Shown here: in pieces, positions 59,377 to 64,000 of the stretch
How positions within the stretch are numbered: position 1 is the first letter of the stretch
Layout of the letters: the number at the start of each line of letters is the position of its first letter
Assembly: GCA_027405735.1 (NCBI GenBank)
Contig: JAPEHQ010000001.1
Location: 372,001-436,000, forward strand
DNA: 64,000 bases
Reading direction: 5' to 3'
DNA from: Mucor racemosus
Lineage: Eukaryota; Mucoromycota; Mucoromycetes; Mucorales; Mucoraceae
Position numbers and translations under genes: made by a program
Notes under the pieces: model-generated
Told to the model about the DNA's origin: nothing
The model's database searches: none
The model's input: only the letters and a program-made list of their open reading frames with translations

Positions 59377-62300
59377 TGAGTTCTTCAGTTGAATCCTCAC
59401 CTATGTATAATAATAACCCGGTCCACTCCTTATTTGTTTCTCTCTCCCTATGGAATGCTAATGGTCTACGTGCCTCTGTCGTTCATGATGTTCTGTCTCA
59501 TGTACTGAATTCTCATGTTCTCTTGGTTACTGAAACTTGGCTTACTTCTGGGTCTTTTCCTACTAACTGGTCCCAATTCCACTTGTACGGTACGAAAGTA
59601 TCCGGTGCTTCTGGTCGAGGTTCTGGTGGTATAACTGCTTTTGTCTCTCCTTCCTGTCCCTATCCTGTCTCTCAACTTCCTTCTTATAATTCGCACACTC
59701 TGTCCCTTAAGGTTGGCACCCTGACGGTTCATTGTGTTTACTTTCCTCCACCCTTATCAACAGATAAGGTGCTCTCGATTCTTAGTTCACTACCTATGAC
59801 TAAGGATACTATTTTATGTGGTGACTTTAATGCTCGGTTAGGGTCTCTCACTGGTGATGTTGCTACTAACCCTCGTGGTGTTGCTCTGAAACCTTGGCTT
59901 GAGGAATTTGATCTCTCAGTGCTGAATGCTTCTTTGGCTTATGGTGTTAAAACCTTTACGACGTTTCGACGTCAAAAGGAGGCAAGTAGCATTATTGATC
60001 TGTTTCTGACTAACATTGGTGAGGCTGCTATGCTGAATCCTCAACTGGTGGTTGAGTCTGATCTGTCTCTGGGTTCTGATCATCGGTTGATGTTACTTAC
60101 TTTCGAGTATGTAGCCCCTCCTGGTGATTTGGTGGTGTCTGGTGATTCTGTTCTGGCTCCAAGACGGCAGTGGAAGCTTTCAAAATTGGGTATGATCAAG
60201 CCGTTAAGTCTATATCAAACTCTTTTTCGTTCTTCTGTTGCTCCTCTGGTGGATACTCTGTCTGGTTTGGTCTCGGCTCCTCCTTCTATCCGCCCGGATA
60301 TTGATGCACTCAATGATTCTTTGAATCACTGTTTGTATGACTCTCTTGATGGTTCTATTGGTGTGAAAACTGGTCGTCCTGGTCATTGGAAAAAGTTCTG
60401 GACTCTAGAAATTGAGGATGCTGCTCGTTCAAGGGATCGTCTCTACAGCAAGTGGCGACATTCCACTGGGATTGCCAAAATCAACAACTGGGCTGTCTAC
60501 AAACATGCGCACCGTCAATTTCGGTCATTGGTACAAGCTGCAAAGCGAAGGTCCTGGAAAAAATTCTGTGCTGTATTGGAGAGTGATTTCTCAAAAGCTA
60601 CTGCTGCTATTAAGCGTATTAAACGCCATAAAGAATCCTCTGCCACATATAGTCATCCTGATGGTCCTGCTGCTTCGGTCGCAACTATGGGGTCACATCT
60701 CAAATCTGTCTATAATGGTTCTTTACTTGCTTCTGCTAGTCGTCCTCCACCTCCTGAAACCTTTGATTCTGATCTGCCTTTTAGTGTACCTACGGATATG
60801 TCACTTTTTGATGTTGATACCTTAGTATCTCATATTAAACGGCTCCCCACAAATAAAGCTCCTGGTCCCGACCATATCAAAGCTGAGATGCTCAAATCTC
60901 TGGTGACGGAAATTGCTCCTGTGTTGTCTCTCCTGTTTACCTTGTGCTATCAATGGTGTTACACACCGGCTCTCTGGCGTCAAGCTCAGGTCTTCCCTAT
61001 CTTCAAGAAAGGTGATGCTACTGATCCTGGTAATTTTCGACCGATTTCTCTTACTTCGGTGATGCGTAAGCTCTTTGAATTTTCAATTATGCCTGATCTG
61101 GATGCTCATTCTCCTGCTCTTGATGTTGCGCAAGGTGGTTTCCGTCCTCAACGTAGTCCTCTGGATCAAGCCCTCTGTTTACATGACTTGATGCATGACT
61201 ATTTTCTGATCCATCATCATTACCCTGTAGTGGCCTTCTTAGATATTAAGGCAGCTTATGATACAGTAGATCGTCGAGTTATTTGGCAGTTGCTCGCTAC
61301 CTCAGCTCTCCCTCGTCCAGTCCTTGGTCTGTTGATTAACATGTTTGATGAAGTTTCTGTCTCGGTGCTCATTGCTAACCACAACTCTGCTGCTTTCTCG
61401 CCGGTTACAGGTGTCCTGCAAGGCTCTGTTCTTAGTCCCCATCTGTACTCGTTGTATATCAACTCTTTGCCTGGTGCTCTGCGTGCTGCTGCTTCTGGTG
61501 CCTCTATGATCTGTGCTCCTGGTATGACCAACTCAATAGCAATCAATAGTCTACTTTTTGCTGATGATGTTGCCATATTTGGGCGTCGGTCGGATGTTCA
61601 GCATATGTTGGACCTAGCTTCTGATCACTCTATCTCTCTGGGCTACAGATGGAAACCATCTAAGTGTGCTGTTCTTGGGTCTCCTAATGCTGCTACCGGT
61701 CATAGACTTACTCTATATAATGAACCCCTTCCTATCGTAGAAGAGTCCACTTATTTGGGTATGCCTTTCCGGTATAAAGGTCTGTTTGCCCCTGGTATTC
61801 GGTCTCTTCGGGCTTCTGGTGCTATTCAGGTGATGGCTCTGTTGAATTCGGTTGGTGTAAACCGCACTGGTTTTTCATTGTTGCTCTGCTCGCGCTTGTA
61901 CAAGGCCTTTATTCGTCCAAAACTCGAATATGGCCTAGCTATATCTCACCTCTCCTTTCGGGATTTCAAGGATCTGGATGATGTTCAGAATCGATTAGTT
62001 GGCATGTTTGTGGGTAGCTCCTGGTTTAATGTTGCAAAACATATAACTTGCTTGCCCAGTATGAAACATCGCTATAATGTTCTAGCTACTAGATTTGCTC
62101 TGCGTGCTGCTACCCTGCCTGAGGACTGTCTCTTGGTGATCCTGCGTAACGCTCTTTCCTACACTAGGTTAGATAAATACATTTGTGAAAACAAATTGTA
62201 TCAGTCGTTACCTGATCCTGTTCCTTCTGCTGCTGGATTAGTTTCTGTTTTCAACAAATATTGGCAAGACCAGGTAGATCGCCAAATGGAAGCGGCTGCT

Positions 62301-62738
62301 GTTTCTGGATCTAATACTTTGCTGCGTGCTTGTCGTCCCTCTGTTGTGAGACCTGATCCCATCCTATATCTACCAATAGGTCGCTCTGCTCGCAGTCGAC
62401 TGGTTCGATGGCGCCTTGGTCGGTTCACCAACATGCGAGAAGAATGTTCGTGTATGTCACCCTTGGGTGTTCATATCTCTCGAGATCATTTTCTGACCTG
62501 TCGTGCTCTGGATGGTGAGCTACTAGATGCTTTACCTTCTGCTCCTTTCGGTACCAACAAGATCGATCATGCTTTGAACTGTCTCCCGGTCAAATCCTCG
62601 GCTGGTCCTCCTCCATATTGGTCGGCTTTACTTTCTCTGCTTCATGCAATTGATTGTATTTCACACCCATTGGCTGTCATTGCTCCAGATCAAGATCCCG
62701 GATCTTTATGGTTCACTGACAAAAAGACTAAACATTGA
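59376..62738 (+). CDS. LINE ORF2: AP endonuclease-like and reverse transcriptase, 1120 aa
   Basis: The N-terminal endonuclease motifs are all visible: SLWNANGLR, TETWL, GGITAFV, GDFNAR (from residue 149), IIDLFLT and GSDHR. The reverse transcriptase has NKAPGPDHI, FRPISLTSV, QGGFRPQRS, VAFLDIKAAYDTV, GVLQGSVLSP and the catalytic FADD (F728-D731). The C-terminus has a Cys/His cluster (CSCMSPLGVHISRDHFLTC). No RNase H domain is seen. There is no stop or frameshift, so the element may be competent to move. The start overlaps the ORF1 stop. Confidence 0.93.
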   Translation: MSSSVESSPMYNNNPVHSLFVSLSLWNANGLRASVVHDVLSHVLNSHVLLVTETWLTSGSFPTNWSQFHLYGTKVSGASGRGSGGITAFVSPSCPYPVSQLPSYNSHTLSLKVGTLTVHCVYFPPPLSTDKVLSILSSLPMTKDTILCGDFNARLGSLTGDVATNPRGVALKPWLEEFDLSVLNASLAYGVKTFTTFRRQKEASSIIDLFLTNIGEAAMLNPQLVVESDLSLGSDHRLMLLTFEYVAPPGDLVVSGDSVLAPRRQWKLSKLGMIKPLSLYQTLFRSSVAPLVDTLSGLVSAPPSIRPDIDALNDSLNHCLYDSLDGSIGVKTGRPGHWKKFWTLEIEDAARSRDRLYSKWRHSTGIAKINNWAVYKHAHRQFRSLVQAAKRRSWKKFCAVLESDFSKATAAIKRIKRHKESSATYSHPDGPAASVATMGSHLKSVYNGSLLASASRPPPPETFDSDLPFSVPTDMSLFDVDTLVSHIKRLPTNKAPGPDHIKAEMLKSLVTEIAPVLSLLFTLCYQWCYTPALWRQAQVFPIFKKGDATDPGNFRPISLTSVMRKLFEFSIMPDLDAHSPALDVAQGGFRPQRSPLDQALCLHDLMHDYFLIHHHYPVVAFLDIKAAYDTVDRRVIWQLLATSALPRPVLGLLINMFDEVSVSVLIANHNSAAFSPVTGVLQGSVLSPHLYSLYINSLPGALRAAASGASMICAPGMTNSIAINSLLFADDVAIFGRRSDVQHMLDLASDHSISLGYRWKPSKCAVLGSPNAATGHRLTLYNEPLPIVEESTYLGMPFRYKGLFAPGIRSLRASGAIQVMALLNSVGVNRTGFSLLLCSRLYKAFIRPKLEYGLAISHLSFRDFKDLDDVQNRLVGMFVGSSWFNVAKHITCLPSMKHRYNVLATRFALRAATLPEDCLLVILRNALSYTRLDKYICENKLYQSLPDPVPSAAGLVSVFNKYWQDQVDRQMEAAAVSGSNTLLRACRPSVVRPDPILYLPIGRSARSRLVRWRLGRFTNMREECSCMSPLGVHISRDHFLTCRALDGELLDALPSAPFGTNKIDHALNCLPVKSSAGPPPYWSALLSLLHAIDCISHPLAVIAPDQDPGSLWFTDKKTKH

Positions 62739-63011
62739 TGAAAAATGACTGTATTGCTTTCTTTGTGCGGATCCTCGGTGGTAAGTCTTATCAAAGTTCC
62801 CAGCCGTTGGTAATCTCTCAAGATCAATTTCAGTTCATCCACTAATCTCACTGCTCAATATCCACTACCACACCATCATTTTCCCTTAAATTAGTATAGT
62901 GCCCTGTCAAGGGTTTTTTGTTTCTCTTTTCTCCATGTTTCTTAAATTTAAGGCTTATGCTCATATCGAGTGCCCATTTAAATTTTATTAATAAAAAACC
63001 AATTCTTAACC
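62739..63011 (+). other. LINE 3' UTR
   Basis: Follows the ORF2 stop. AATAAA occurs at about 62991 just before the end. No simple tail repeat is present. Confidence 0.7.
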
Positions 63012-63025
63012 TGAGCTACATCCCC

Positions 63026-63329
63026 TTTTCACATGTTAAAGTGGATCAAAAAATTGCCCAAATATCAAACATTACATTTTACTGCCACCGCAACTAAAGT
63101 CCGTATTACCTCGTTTTCCCTGCAGGTAATACGTCCAAATTTTTTTTTAGTATAAAGAAAATTATGTAAGCAATGAAAAAATTTGAAAACATTGTAATAT
63201 AATAGTAATATTTTCAATATGAGCAAATAAAAAAAGGTTTAAGAATATAGAGAGCCTGTAGAAAGTGTAAAATGTTGAATAAAACGTTGGAGTTGTTTAG
63301 GTATACGAAATAAAAACCAGGAATTAAAA
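63026..63329. other. original upstream flank of the tRNA target; inverted repeat
   Basis: Before the LINE inserted, this sequence lay directly 5' of tRNA-Ala. CGTATTACCT and AGGTAATACG (about 63093-63130) form a 10 bp stem. Part of it (CTGCAGGTAATACG) recurs at about 63856. Confidence 0.5.
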
Positions 63330-63916
63330 TCAGAATTCAATATATTTATTGCGTATATTTCTTGAGGAAAAAGTAAGATAAGCACTAATCAAATGTATGA
63401 TGGGTCTGTATTTATATGTTTTAGGAGCGCGGATATAGGATGGATATCCCAGTTGACCAGAACCAGCAAAAGCAAGGGATCCAAAGTTAATTATATACAG
63501 AATATCCTTGATCGAACAATAGACTTAATGATTCTTCTACATCATGAATCAGCTCAAGTAATGTGTCCCATACCTATTCCTAATTGGCTGACTCTCAAAA
63601 AATACTGTATCCCAACCCTTGGATTAATTCCCACAAAACCACTGATACCTATTCCCAATATTGAAATAAAGTTTACAGCATCATTCATCATATCTCCCGC
63701 ATCTACGACCAAGTCTGGATAATCCATTTATAACTCTAAAAGTGAATGATGCCATCTATCCTATTTCCATTATGTAACCCATAATGCTCGTTAATCTAGT
63801 CTATCCTAAACAGGAGTATGAATATAATACGTTCGTTTTGTCATGCGCATTCTCTGCAGGTAATACGCTAATATTCTTTTTTAAGTATTACTTCTCAAAC
63901 TTGAAAATATACGACA
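63330..63916 (+). repeat. dispersed repeat I (copy 2) and an LTR B-like 3' end
   Basis: 63330-63470 matches 55610-55760. The stretch 63866-63916, ending AATATACGACA, resembles the end of the family B LTRs (TTTTTTAAGTA, then GAAAATATACGACA). The frame 63393-63722 has no recognisable product. Confidence 0.5.
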
Positions 63917-64000
63917 TAAAGAGAGCGAGAGTTTTTGGATACATACAATCTTATTTATAGAAAGAATAGTAATAAAGACTAGTAACATTTATCATGAAGA

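Larger units (their letters stand above)
58220..63011 (+). mobile_element. full-length non-LTR retrotransposon (LINE) inserted at a tRNA-Ala gene
   Basis: A 4.79 kb element with a ~220 bp 5' UTR, two open reading frames and a ~270 bp 3' UTR. The 14 bp TGAGCTACATCCCC occurs immediately before it (58206-58219, inside the tRNA) and immediately after it (63012-63025), giving a target-site duplication. The 3' end is AATAAAAAACCAATTCTTAACC rather than a long poly(A). The coding region is markedly less AT-rich than the surroundings. It is possibly related to the Grem-LINE elements described around Mucor centromeres; that link is an inference. Confidence 0.88.

Overview
The window is fungal nuclear DNA, most likely from a Mucoromycota species (Mucorales-like). 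The evidence is compact genes with many 45-70 nt introns, pyrimidine-rich promoters, strongly AT-rich intergenic DNA, and protein families typical of filamentous fungi (Fmp27, Pan3, Vip1). I cannot name a species from sequence alone. All exon models were worked out by hand from splice signals and reading frame and were not checked against RNA or databases.

Layout. 0-5.9 kb is a gene-free repeat field with solo LTRs, a CACTA-like palindromic MITE and one copy of a ~1 kb noncoding repeat. 5.9-9.3 kb holds a divergent pair: a triple-KH protein of the FUBP type (minus) and an Mtq1/HemK glutamine methyltransferase (plus). At 9.7-10.6 kb a 924 bp element with perfect terminal inverted repeats carries a decayed piece of a ubiquitin C-terminal hydrolase gene. 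10.8-12.9 kb has a small two-exon protein and a Ser-rich unknown protein. 14.1-26.5 kb holds the giant Fmp27/Hobbit bridge-like lipid-transfer protein (3153 aa, 8 exons) and a SET-domain lysine methyltransferase with a 13 nt microexon. 27.3-30.2 kb is PAN3 (15 exons).

30.3-45 kb is a transposon cluster. It contains a broken Tc1/mariner-type transposase, a three-layer nest (LTR in LTR, MITE in the inner LTR), a complete four-exon hAT transposase between CTCGA-rich minisatellite arrays that look like its subterminal repeats, further solo LTRs, and a tRNA-Ile(AAT). 45.2-52.2 kb returns to housekeeping genes: VIP1 (inositol pyrophosphate kinase/phosphatase), RPS5 and a short oxysterol-binding protein.

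52.2-64 kb is repeats again. It contains a tRNA-Ala(AGC) and a full-length, apparently intact LINE-type retrotransposon whose target-site duplication is exactly the first 14 nt of that tRNA gene.

The host genes are unrelated housekeeping genes rather than a cluster. They act in mRNA turnover (KH protein, PAN3), translation (RPS5, Mtq1, tRNAs), lipid transfer (Fmp27, OSBP) and inositol pyrophosphate signalling (VIP1). The most notable biology is in the mobile DNA. At least eight LTR copies have TG...CA ends and paired target duplications, yet no LTR element retains gag-pol, whereas the LINE and the hAT element keep intact coding capacity.
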